Shown here piece after piece: positions 35,944 to 43,765 of a DNA stretch of 64,000 bases (positions are counted from its first letter, which is position 1; every line of letters starts with the position of its first letter). Origin of the DNA: Hallerella sp963660435 (GTDB taxonomy: Bacteria; Fibrobacterota; Fibrobacteria; Fibrobacterales; Fibrobacteraceae); contig CAVKYI010000005.1 of assembly GCA_963660435.1 (NCBI GenBank), positions 58,215-122,214 of the forward strand. The letters are read 5' to 3'. The notes under the pieces are model-generated. The model was not told the origin of the DNA. It did not search any database and worked only from the letters and a program-made list of their open reading frames with translations. A program made the position numbers and the translations under genes.

Positions 35944-37571
35944 ACGCTAGCCTCCGGCAAGACGACATCCCAGGATTCCTTGACCAAGGCCTCTTCGACG
36001 TTTGCGACTTTCTTCACTTCGCCGATCCGCGTCGGAAGGATATAGACCCGCCTGTTCTTTTCCACCTTCTTGTCAACGCCCATTGCGTCCCAGGCGGCAT
36101 CGGCGGTAACGCCATCGACGGTCTTCGGAAATCCGTAGGCGTCGAGAAGAGCCGTCTGGCGCATTTCCGTTTCCCGCGAAATCATCCCGAGCTTCAGGGC
36201 GAGACGCGCAGCGACCCGCATTCCGAGACTCACCCCGATGCCGTGAGAAAATTCGTAGCGGTGCAGTTTTTCTATCGCGTGCCCAAAGGTGTGCCCATAG
36301 TTCAGAATCGCCCGAAGCCCTTGCTCCCTTTCGTCGATTCCGACGACTTCCGCCTTGATTTCGCAACTGCGCCGGATAATGTGCGTCAAGGCGTCCGCAT
36401 CGCGGGAAAGCACCTTCCGCACGTTCCGCTCCAGATACGCAAAGAACGGTTCATCGTAAATCACGCCATACTTGACGACCTCGGCAAGCCCCGAAAGATA
36501 TTCGGAATCGGGAAGCGTCGAAAGCGTATCGAGATCGCACACGACCGCCTTCGGCTGGTAAAACGCGCCAATCATGTTCTTGCCTTCCGGATGGTTTACC
36601 GCCACCTTTCCGCCGACCGAGCTGTCAACCATCGAAAGAAGCGTCGTCGGAATCTGCACAAAGTCGATTCCGCGCTGGTACGTCGCCGCGGCAAATCCCG
36701 CCATGTCGCCGACAACCCCTCCCGAAAGCTGGAGCAGGCACGACTTGCGGCTAAAGCGTCTCCGCAACATGAACGTGAAAAGCTGGTTCAGGCAGTTCAG
36801 GTTCTTGAAGATTTCTCCCGCATGGAACTTGAAGACGGGGCAGCTCCCCGCCTCGTGCCGAAGCATTCCCAGGTTGCGTGACTGCGCCTTCGCGATCGTC
36901 GTATCCGTGCAGACGAGGAACGAATCGCCCGGAGCGAGCCGAAGCCCGGAAAGAAGGGTCGAAAACCGGGAAATCAACTTGTGTCCAATGAAAATCGGAT
37001 AGTGCGAACCGCCGGAAGGTTCCACATAGACCATTCGAGACTTCCAGAATTGCAGGCCGCGCAACACCGCTGAAACGACCCGCTCTTCGGATTCGTTCGT
37101 ACTTTCCACGCTGAAATCGGCAAGCGCATAGCGCGGTTCCCTTTCGGCAAGCATCGCCTTGACTTTTTCGAGCCGTTCCTCCGGGGAAAGTCCCGCCATC
37201 AGAGGGCGCGTATCCTTGCGACCGATCCGCTCCGAGAGAACTTCCGGAGTCGCCCAAAGCCGGACGATAAGACCCGTTTTCCGGATAAGCGAAACGACCG
37301 CGCCCTGGGTCAAGGTTCCCCCGCCGAGAGCGACCACCTTCGGCGAAGGATCCGCAGCGATTTCCTCGATAAGGGAAAGCTCCATCTTGCGAAACGCCGC
37401 TTCGCCTTCCTCTTTGAAAATTTCCGAAACGCTCTTGCCCTGCCGCTCCACGATCGTCGCGTCGGTATCGATGAACGTCGCATGGAAACGCTCGGCGACC
37501 GCGTGGCCTATTCGGCTCTTTCCGCTCGCCATGAATCCCGTGAAATAGACGGTCTGGTTCAAGGATTCCAT
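35940..37571 (-). CDS. aroKB: Bifunctional shikimate kinase / 3-dehydroquinate synthase
   Basis: A 543-residue fusion. Residues 1-165 are shikimate kinase: P-loop YFTGFMASGKSRIG, then FIDTDATIVERQGKSVSEI, ALGGGTL and RKDTRPLM. From about residue 180 the protein is 3-dehydroquinate synthase (AroB): LLQLSGGVVGDMAGFAAATY, IPTTLLSMVDSSVGGKVAVN, EVVKYGVI and LNYGHTFGHAIE. The two steps of chorismate synthesis are therefore on one polypeptide, an arrangement known in some other bacteria. The ATG at 37571 shares a base with the aroE stop, so aroE, aroKB and the reductase are one transcript. Confidence 0.92.
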   Translation of the reverse strand: MESLNQTVYFTGFMASGKSRIGHAVAERFHATFIDTDATIVERQGKSVSEIFKEEGEAAFRKMELSLIEEIAADPSPKVVALGGGTLTQGAVVSLIRKTGLIVRLWATPEVLSERIGRKDTRPLMAGLSPEERLEKVKAMLAEREPRYALADFSVESTNESEERVVSAVLRGLQFWKSRMVYVEPSGGSHYPIFIGHKLISRFSTLLSGLRLAPGDSFLVCTDTTIAKAQSRNLGMLRHEAGSCPVFKFHAGEIFKNLNCLNQLFTFMLRRRFSRKSCLLQLSGGVVGDMAGFAAATYQRGIDFVQIPTTLLSMVDSSVGGKVAVNHPEGKNMIGAFYQPKAVVCDLDTLSTLPDSEYLSGLAEVVKYGVIYDEPFFAYLERNVRKVLSRDADALTHIIRRSCEIKAEVVGIDEREQGLRAILNYGHTFGHAIEKLHRYEFSHGIGVSLGMRVAARLALKLGMISRETEMRQTALLDAYGFPKTVDGVTADAAWDAMGVDKKVEKNRRVYILPTRIGEVKKVANVEEALVKESWDVVLPEASV

Positions 37572-38452
37572 TATGTTCCCTCCGCAAGGCCGATAGCCGC
37601 TTTCATTGTGCAAATATCCGCCCGTTTTCCGGGGAACCAGTATTCAAGACTTTTCGCCCCCTGATAGACGAGCATCGCGGCGCCGCCGACCGTCTTGCAG
37701 CCGACGGATTTCGCTTCGCGAAGAAGCCTCGTTTCCAAAGGCGCATAGACGATATCGCACACGGCGGACCTTTTCGAAAGCATTTCCTTCGGGAGAGGCG
37801 TTTCCGCTTCGTTCGGTGTCATCCCGACACTCGTCGCGTTCAGGACCAGGTCCAGCGAATCCCGAATCTTGCCGAACTCGCCAAAAAGCACATGCCCGAC
37901 AGCGGGCTTCTGCGGGAAAGCGCGGGAAAGCGCCTCCGCGAGTTCCGCACCGCGATCCGCATTCCGCGAAACGATCGCAAGGCTTTCCACGCCTTCCGAA
38001 AGCATCGCGTAGGCGATCGAACGGGCCGCGCCGCCGTTTCCGAGAATCGCGACACGGGAGCCTTTCACCGGGACGCCGTTTTCCGCGAGATCGAGAAGCG
38101 CTCCGTAAGGATCCGTCGTCGTCCCGAGCAGGCGGCCGCCGACCGTGCCGTTTTCCCAGTAGAGCGTGTTTACGCTTCCCGTAAAGCGGGAAATTTCCGA
38201 AAGGCCGTCGAGATACTCGCCGACCTTTTCCTTGAAGGGAATCGTGACGTTCGCGCCAAGGAACTTCATCGCGCGAAAGCCGAGAATGGCCTTTCCCAAA
38301 TCGGAAGGCTCGGGGGAAAGCGGCACATACGCCGCATCGATGCCCAGCTTTTCGAAAACCGCGTTGTGCATACAAGGAGACTTGCTGTGACCGACAGGAT
38401 TTCCGAAAATGGCAACCAGTTGGGTTCGTCCGTCAATATTTTTCACAACCAT
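37571..38452 (-). CDS. aroE: Shikimate dehydrogenase
   Basis: A 293-residue AroE that reduces 3-dehydroshikimate with NADPH. It has the substrate site AIFGNPVGHSKSPCMHN, the lysine in GANVTIPFKEKV, the SVNTLYWENG segment, the NADP motif AILGNGGAARSIAYAM, LVLNATSVGM and the C-terminal MLVYQGAKSLEYW. It is first in the aroE-aroKB run, starting at the ATG at 38452. No separate aroK or aroB is needed because both follow as a fusion. Confidence 0.93.
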   Translation of the reverse strand: MVVKNIDGRTQLVAIFGNPVGHSKSPCMHNAVFEKLGIDAAYVPLSPEPSDLGKAILGFRAMKFLGANVTIPFKEKVGEYLDGLSEISRFTGSVNTLYWENGTVGGRLLGTTTDPYGALLDLAENGVPVKGSRVAILGNGGAARSIAYAMLSEGVESLAIVSRNADRGAELAEALSRAFPQKPAVGHVLFGEFGKIRDSLDLVLNATSVGMTPNEAETPLPKEMLSKRSAVCDIVYAPLETRLLREAKSVGCKTVGGAAMLVYQGAKSLEYWFPGKRADICTMKAAIGLAEGT

Positions 38453-38543
38453 AAATATAGTTGAGATTCGGGAAGAGGGCGAGAAAAGCAGGCTTTTATT
38501 CCCCGAAATTCCGCATCGGCATCACAATCCGCCCAGACAGAAG

Positions 38544-39617
38544 TCAGGAAAGCCGCATCGCTTCCAGCAATTCCAAGAAGTAGTAAAGCTTATTCCGTCT
38601 GCGGTCACTTCCGAAAAGGACCTGTTTTTTTTCCAAGACTTCCAGATAGCGTTTCGCCTGTCCCACGGTCACGTTCAAATGTTTGGACAGCGCCTTGGAC
38701 GTTAAAATCGGCTGCTTGAAAAGGATTTCCATGATGGCATCGAACTTCGGGCTGTTCACGGAATCGCTTACGGTCGTCCGAGTCTTTTCGTACAAATTAT
38801 CCAACACATCGATATAGTTAATCTGACGTCTAGCCTGAGCCGCAATCTTGCGAAGAAAAAAAACGATCCATTCGTTGTAATCGGATTTTCGGGAACTGTC
38901 CAATTTTCCATAATAGACAATCCGATCCTTGCTTATCGCCTCGCTCAGGTAAAAATAGGGGCGGTGGACAAGACCGGACTTATACAAATACAAACTGACC
39001 AGGGCTCTGCCAAGTCGTCCGTTTCCGTCTTCAAAGGGGTGGATCGATTCAAATTGGGCGTGGGCGATAGCGGACTTTACCAGCGGATTGACGCCATCAT
39101 TTCTGTCATTCAGAAAATGGATGAGTTCGTCCATATATTTTTTCGTCTCGGTATGCGAAGGCGGTTCAAAAACGACCTTGCCAAAAGAATTGACGATGCG
39201 ATTGTCACACGCCTTGTACCGACCGTTCAACGCATTGTTGTTTGCCTCGTTCAGATCTTTCAAAAGCAACGCATGAAATTCCAGGATAAAGTCGTGCGAG
39301 AAAGAATCCGTCCTTAAGACATCCTCGCCGAACCTCAAGGCGGAAAGGTGGTTCGCATATTCCGTATAGATCTTATCGTCCGAAATCTTTGCCGTCAAGT
39401 TGTTTTCAAAGACATCGGAAACAGTCGTCTGTGTTCCTTCGATATACATCGAAGCGATCGCTTCCTTGCTGTGAAACATCGGCAGAAGGACTTCGTTAAA
39501 CTTGTAAAAACGAACTTTCGCATCCAATGTTCCCAAAAGCATAGAAGCGTCCATCAATTCATCGATGAACAAGTTCGCATCGTAATCGCTCAATCTGTCT
39601 TTTAAAAATGGAAGCAT
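38544..39617 (-). CDS. Fic family protein with C-terminal winged helix
   Basis: A 357-residue protein of the Fic/DUF4172-like group. The N-terminal part has the inhibitory helix SMYIEGTQTTVSDVFEN (SxxxEG) and the central Fic core has FESIHPFEDGNGRLGRALVS with the catalytic histidine. A C-terminal winged helix-turn-helix follows (ILTSKALSKHLNVTVGQAKR). It would AMPylate or otherwise modify a protein, and may bind DNA. It lies between aroE and a set of small secreted paralogs, with no overlapping partner. The target is unknown. Confidence 0.86.
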   Translation of the reverse strand: MLPFLKDRLSDYDANLFIDELMDASMLLGTLDAKVRFYKFNEVLLPMFHSKEAIASMYIEGTQTTVSDVFENNLTAKISDDKIYTEYANHLSALRFGEDVLRTDSFSHDFILEFHALLLKDLNEANNNALNGRYKACDNRIVNSFGKVVFEPPSHTETKKYMDELIHFLNDRNDGVNPLVKSAIAHAQFESIHPFEDGNGRLGRALVSLYLYKSGLVHRPYFYLSEAISKDRIVYYGKLDSSRKSDYNEWIVFFLRKIAAQARRQINYIDVLDNLYEKTRTTVSDSVNSPKFDAIMEILFKQPILTSKALSKHLNVTVGQAKRYLEVLEKKQVLFGSDRRRNKLYYFLELLEAMRLS

Positions 39618-39641
39618 AGAATTTCCCTGATTAACAGTTTT

Positions 39642-40190
39642 TTACGAGGCTGCTCCTCCAGGTATCGGATATTCCATCTTTTCCATATCCACCGATTTTC
39701 CCGAATACCCCGTTCTTTTAAACCGCAGTATTATAGTCTTCGGAAATTTCCATTTGACGACGCAATCGGTTACAACTTTATCAAACAAAGAATTTTGAGT
39801 CGTGGAACGAACAATCAAAACATCGTCAATCGTACCGAACCGGTTAATCCAAAATTTAATTTCTATGTCGCCCGAAAAATAAGTGGAATCATTTTTAGTC
39901 TTCCTCATTTTCCGAATATGTTCCACATAGAAATCATCCAACCCGCTCTCTGCAAAATTCAGCAAGCAGTCTTTCCAGATATCAATATCCGACAATGACG
40001 CTCCTGATTCAGCATAAACACTGTCAATGATTACATGAAAAGGTGCATGTATCACGCGATATTCGCCATTCTTGCATTGCGGACAAGCAAGATACCTATC
40101 CTTTGTAAAAACAGGGTATTTCTCGTTTGTCATATCCGCAAAGACAGAAGAAACAGTAAAAAAACATAGAAGCAGCAAGACTTGTTTCAT
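39642..40190 (-). CDS. Secreted CxxC protein with TonB-C-like domain, paralog 1
   Basis: A 182-residue protein with signal peptide MKQVLLLLCFFTVSSVFADM. The mature part begins NEKYPVFTKDRYLACPQCKNG, with a CxxC pair, has the conserved HIRKMRK segment, then FSGDIEIKFWINRFGTIDDV and LFDKVVTDCVVKWKFP, which resemble the TonB/AgmX-PglI C-terminal domain. Such domains bind peptidoglycan or partner proteins in the envelope. It is the intact last member of three tandem paralogs on the minus strand; the middle one is broken. Function is unknown. Confidence 0.7.
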   Translation of the reverse strand: MKQVLLLLCFFTVSSVFADMTNEKYPVFTKDRYLACPQCKNGEYRVIHAPFHVIIDSVYAESGASLSDIDIWKDCLLNFAESGLDDFYVEHIRKMRKTKNDSTYFSGDIEIKFWINRFGTIDDVLIVRSTTQNSLFDKVVTDCVVKWKFPKTIILRFKRTGYSGKSVDMEKMEYPIPGGAAS

Positions 40191-40201
40191 TTAAGCTAAA
40201 C

Positions 40202-40796
40202 CTACATCATCGCATCGGGATCCATCGGACTGCAACCCCCGGGAATAAAAAGCGGAGAAAAATGAATCAGTCTTTCGTCAACGATTTCGATAGTCCTGCC
40301 CGAAAATCCCGTTCTCTCGAACCGAAGTCTTGCGACCAGAAAACAAGAATATGGCATTCGTGAAAATTCCAGGCTGGAAATATAATCCAGAACGGCATCA
40401 TCAAACGGGCGATTCCCTGTTGTCGTCCAAATCCGACTTCCGCATTTTACGAATATGTTCCGCGTAGATATCCCCCAAAGTGGTACGCATATTCAATTTA
40501 TAGCTAAACTCTCCCATGAGGATGTCCGCCCAACATATCGGCATTTCCACACTGTCCTTTTCAATGTCAAAACTTTCGAGTTCAGCGTAAAAAGAAGGCC
40601 TGACCATCTTGAATTCGCCCTCGGCGCATTCTTCGCACGGAAACCCCTGAGGCTTTGTAGATACCGGATACTTTTCAGCGTTCTCGACATAAGAGACAAA
40701 TCTCGCCTTGGGGAGTTCCTTATCGCTTTCCGCAGTACGGGATTCCTCGCAACCGCACAGGACAAGAACAAAACAAAGGAAAAGTATTTTAATCAT
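40202..40796 (-). pseudogene. Broken middle paralog of the CxxC/TonB-C-like family
   Basis: A lipoprotein signal (MIKILFLCFVLVLCGCEES) and CxxC domain (GFPCEECAEGEF) lead to AEHIRKMRKSD in one frame, which stops at 40401. The remaining domain continues in another frame, from about 40434, as WTTTGNRPFDDAVLDYISSL and on to RLRFERTGFSGRT, ending at 40202. Compared with the two intact paralogs, about 28 residues (the strand around FTGTLKLNIWLNGG) are missing at the junction, so a deletion has also changed the frame. The product, if made, would lack the C-terminal domain. Confidence 0.72.
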
Positions 40797-40862
40797 TGGG
40801 CTCACCGGAATCGTAGTTGTCGATGTGAAAGAAATTGATCAAAAAGAGGGTTCGAGGAATAT

Positions 40863-41453
40863 TCAATACGCGGAACCGCCTCTTATGCGACCATATTTTT
40901 TTATTTCCGCATCCGTTCCCGAAGCGCCCGTTCGAATGAAATGCACACAGACAGAGAGAATAGGAGGCGCGTCCTTTCCTACAGGGAACGACCATTTTCG
41001 CACACATCTCAAAACAGCGTCGTCGAATTCGCGATTTTCAGTCGTCGTCTTTTCCACAAAGACTTCCCTGACACATCCCCCATTCAGCCAAATATTCAAT
41101 TTCAGAGTTCCTGTAAAATAAGACGAATCCGAATCGGAGTCTCGCATTTTTCGGATATACTCAACATAGAGATCACTCAATTGGCTTTTCATAATATTGC
41201 CAGAGATACTCAACGCATAAAAAAATTCCAGGTCACCCTGCTCCGGGGAAATGACGCCGACAAGCTTCGTGCTGTCAAATCGCACAGAAAAAGGCGCTTT
41301 AACTTCCTTGTATTCGTTTTTAGCGCACTCCGGACATCGTACAGTTTTATCTACCGTAAACACAGGATATTTTTCCTCAACGGAATCTTCGGCGAAAAGC
41401 GAAAAGGACCAGGACAAAGACAAGAAAAAGAAAAGAATCAGAAAACAAGGCAT
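40863..41453 (-). CDS. Secreted CxxC protein with TonB-C-like domain, paralog 3
   Basis: A 196-residue protein with signal peptide MPCFLILFFFLSLSWSFSLF. The mature part has EEKYPVFTVDKTVRCPECAKN, YIRKMRDSDSDSSYFTGTLK and REFDDAVLRCVRKWSFPVGK, closely matching paralog 1. The conserved cysteines in CPEC and LRC could form disulfides or bind metal. It is the first of the three paralogs in transcription order and follows the HELSH gene by 9 nt. The C-terminal domain resembles TonB-type C-terminal modules. Confidence 0.7.
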   Translation of the reverse strand: MPCFLILFFFLSLSWSFSLFAEDSVEEKYPVFTVDKTVRCPECAKNEYKEVKAPFSVRFDSTKLVGVISPEQGDLEFFYALSISGNIMKSQLSDLYVEYIRKMRDSDSDSSYFTGTLKLNIWLNGGCVREVFVEKTTTENREFDDAVLRCVRKWSFPVGKDAPPILSVCVHFIRTGASGTDAEIKKYGRIRGGSAY

Positions 41454-41462
41454 TGAAAATTT

Positions 41463-42107
41463 TTAGTCTCCATTCAAGCAATCAAAGTATTTATCGATAA
41501 TTAACCTTAATTTCGGATAAACATCGAATCGACCTTTCATTTCGACTTCTCCGGTTATCGGATTGAGTTTGCCATTTTCCCAAAGATCCATATACATATT
41601 CACCATGTCAATATCATTTTTGATTTCTTGAAAATGCGCATCTTTCAATCGAATTTGACCATTTGCCTTTCTTCTCTGGTGGTCTTTTTCCAGCATTTGG
41701 CGAACAGAAACTATTGCTTGATGAGACAATTCATGCCATTCCACATTCCGAACAAAATCGGGAGCCCAGTTGTCGGCAATATACGTCTCGGATATCGGTT
41801 TTTCATAGGGAAGATCCAAGTCTCCGAACCATTCGTCTTGTGTTGTACATCCAAAAAGCCGACTGTTATAATTCGCATTCAGAATGTCATGGCATGTTTC
41901 ATCTACCATGTCCAAAGTATCTACAAAAAGCCAACAATTTTCAGGAGTAAATCGGACATTTCTCTCCCCGAACCGTTCCGCAATCGGCCGAAAATCTTCG
42001 CTAAATTCTTCCAACACGGCTTGCCATCTCTTTTCAATGTCCGCGTTATTTGTCGAGTTCCCTGTCAGATAGTCAGGCTCAAAAAATCCTTCGTCTAGAG
42101 ATGCCAT
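41463..42107 (-). CDS. Hypothetical protein with an HELSH motif
   Basis: A 214-residue cytoplasmic protein with no signal peptide. It carries NVEWHELSHQAIVSV, an HExxH pattern that in metalloproteases binds zinc, near residue 124. I do not recognise the family, and the third metal ligand is not obvious. It has its own promoter (TTGACA, 16 nt, TAAAAT) and AGAGG before the ATG, so it is expressed separately from the Hsp70-like gene upstream. The CxxC paralogs follow closely on the same strand. Confidence 0.6.
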   Translation of the reverse strand: MASLDEGFFEPDYLTGNSTNNADIEKRWQAVLEEFSEDFRPIAERFGERNVRFTPENCWLFVDTLDMVDETCHDILNANYNSRLFGCTTQDEWFGDLDLPYEKPISETYIADNWAPDFVRNVEWHELSHQAIVSVRQMLEKDHQRRKANGQIRLKDAHFQEIKNDIDMVNMYMDLWENGKLNPITGEVEMKGRFDVYPKLRLIIDKYFDCLNGD

Positions 42108-42122
42108 ACCGCACTACCTCTC

Positions 42123-42150
42123 ATTTTAACATTTCAACGGGAATTGTCAA
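42123..42150 (-). promoter_or_regulatory. Sigma70-type promoter of the HELSH gene
   Basis: On the minus strand TTGACA (42150-42145) and TAAAAT (42128-42123) are separated by 16 nt. The -10 box ends 15 nt before the start codon at 42107, leaving room for a short leader with AGAGG. Confidence 0.7.
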
Positions 42151-42171
42151 AATGCGGTTTCACTTTTCCAC

Positions 42172-42272
42172 CGATAAAGCTATCTTCGAGGTTACCCAAC
42201 TTCACGGGTAGCAATATCCGGTGAACCTTGACCGGAGGTCTGCGCAAACAGCGTCTCCGGTCTTTTTTATCG
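42172..42272 (+). ncRNA. Candidate small structured RNA (unknown family)
   Basis: A gene-free 282-nt gap (42108-42389) holds a compact folded segment. CGATAAA at its start pairs with TTTATCG at its end. Inside, CGAGGTT pairs with AACCTTG, enclosing the hairpin ACCC/GGGT whose loop TTCAC could also pair with GTGAA (possible pseudoknot). A terminator hairpin then ends in six T on the plus strand. Both flanking genes are on the minus strand, so this is not their leader in the terminated direction. No clear promoter is seen. I considered SRP RNA and known riboswitches; the diagnostic motifs are absent. Confidence 0.4.
42230..42268 (+). terminator. Rho-independent terminator of the candidate small RNA
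   Basis: GACCGGAG pairs with CTCCGGTC (8 bp) around an inner CTG/CAG helix, followed by TTTTTT on the plus strand. No protein gene lies upstream on this strand. Confidence 0.75.
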
Positions 42273-42389
42273 CCCTAACGCAAAATTCCCTCGCTTTAGC
42301 ACATCCTATTTCAAAATATAGGATTTTTAATCGGAAACTTCAGTTTATGCGTGCATTTTTCACAAAAAGACGCAGATACAGCAGGAAAT

Positions 42390-43757
42390 TTACTTGATAA
42401 ATTCAGAACTGAAGGAAACCGCTCCGTCCCCAAGATCAAAAACTTCCTGGATAAAAGCCAAACTCTTCGCAATGATCAAACGATTTTTATTTTCCTTTTT
42501 ACAATAGCAGTCAAGTATGGGAATATTATAATTTTTAAGACTCGGATTGTGCGCCTTGATAATCGATTGATACCATTTGAAATCTGCTCCGCCGCCGTAT
42601 AGCAAAAGAGGTATTTTTCCACCTTCTTGAAAAATGTTTTTCAACAACATTTTATCCATCGCCTTTACCAAAACGATTTTTTCAAAAATTCCACATCGGA
42701 AATCATATGGTAAACGTTCTCTTGCCAAGATTAGTTTATCGCGTTCTCCATAATTAACCTTGACAATATCCGCATCTTCGCTTCGGATTTTCCTTTTCCC
42801 AAGCTCTGAATTTTCAGGATAAATTCTAGCGCACAGCATTTCTACGCCAAGAGGCAATACATTCTGGGTCAAAAATCGGATTTTTCTAGAACCATCTGCC
42901 GCCAAGCGTACATGAAAAATAGCGAAATCTGCAGTTCCTCCACCAATATCCAATACACCATAAAGACCAATATTTGTACTGTTGTCGCGTAATAGATGAT
43001 AAACTTCCGCATAAAGTTCCGGAATCGTCTGCAATGGAATATCCGTCTCATCGTTCCAATGAGCCTCTATCAAAGAATATAGAGACGCAAGAGACATGCC
43101 ATCCATTATATCTTTTGAAAGAATCCAGCCAAGCCGCAAAACATTGTCATAAATTTTTTGTGACGAGGCTTTTAGATTATCAAAGGGACAGCCCATATTT
43201 ACCAGAAAGCGAATATTTTCAACAGGCACTCCGATTTTTTCAGCAACAAAATCCTTGATGAATCCGATTACGTTAGCCAAGAAATAAACCGAGCAAAGAA
43301 ATTCGCACGAAAAAAGGTTAGAACTTTTCCCTACCATTTTTTGGGAAAGGAAAAAGTCTTCCTTGAATTTTGTATTCCTTATTTTCAATTCATCCTTTAG
43401 CATTCCATATTTAAAAAACTTAAGAGGCATCAACCGTTTTTCCGCAAGTGGCGTAAAGCGCAGCGTTGAAAATTCCGCATCATAATAAAGCCTGCTCGGA
43501 AGAAAAAACGCCCCGTCATCCGATCTCAACGGATTAAACTCGACAGCGCCTTCATCTCCCTGGGAACTTCTGAAAAAGGCCTTGGTAAAGCTCGTTCCAA
43601 AATCCAAGCCGATATACACCCCGACTGTCCGTTTTCTACCTTCTGTGTTTTGCGGCAAACGGTTTCCGATAAAAGTTCGCTCTTTCCCTTTTTCTTTTTT
43701 TCTCAAGAGCAACAATTTTAAATCTTCGATATGCGAAGAACGCAATTCATTTTTCAT
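42390..43757 (-). CDS. Hsp70/actin-like ATPase partnered with the SNF2 helicase
   Basis: A 455-residue protein with the actin/Hsp70 ATPase pattern. Phosphate-1 loop is YIGLDFGTSFTKAFFRSS (about residue 50), phosphate-2 is YGVLDIGGGTADFAIFHV, and the adenosine motif is LLLYGGGADFKWY. There is a basic N-terminal extension of about 45 residues and no Hsp70 substrate-binding domain. It starts 8 nt after the SNF2 helicase stop, so the two are co-transcribed and probably act together. It is AT-richer than surrounding housekeeping genes. An anti-phage or stress role is inference from this kind of pairing in accessory regions. Confidence 0.75.
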   Translation of the reverse strand: MKNELRSSHIEDLKLLLLRKKEKGKERTFIGNRLPQNTEGRKRTVGVYIGLDFGTSFTKAFFRSSQGDEGAVEFNPLRSDDGAFFLPSRLYYDAEFSTLRFTPLAEKRLMPLKFFKYGMLKDELKIRNTKFKEDFFLSQKMVGKSSNLFSCEFLCSVYFLANVIGFIKDFVAEKIGVPVENIRFLVNMGCPFDNLKASSQKIYDNVLRLGWILSKDIMDGMSLASLYSLIEAHWNDETDIPLQTIPELYAEVYHLLRDNSTNIGLYGVLDIGGGTADFAIFHVRLAADGSRKIRFLTQNVLPLGVEMLCARIYPENSELGKRKIRSEDADIVKVNYGERDKLILARERLPYDFRCGIFEKIVLVKAMDKMLLKNIFQEGGKIPLLLYGGGADFKWYQSIIKAHNPSLKNYNIPILDCYCKKENKNRLIIAKSLAFIQEVFDLGDGAVSFSSEFIK

Positions 43758-43765
43758 TTTCCCTC

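Noticed and set aside
42172..42272. The structured element as SRP RNA
   Set aside because: The size fits and it has a GGTGAACC segment, but the conserved tetraloop helix of SRP RNA is absent.
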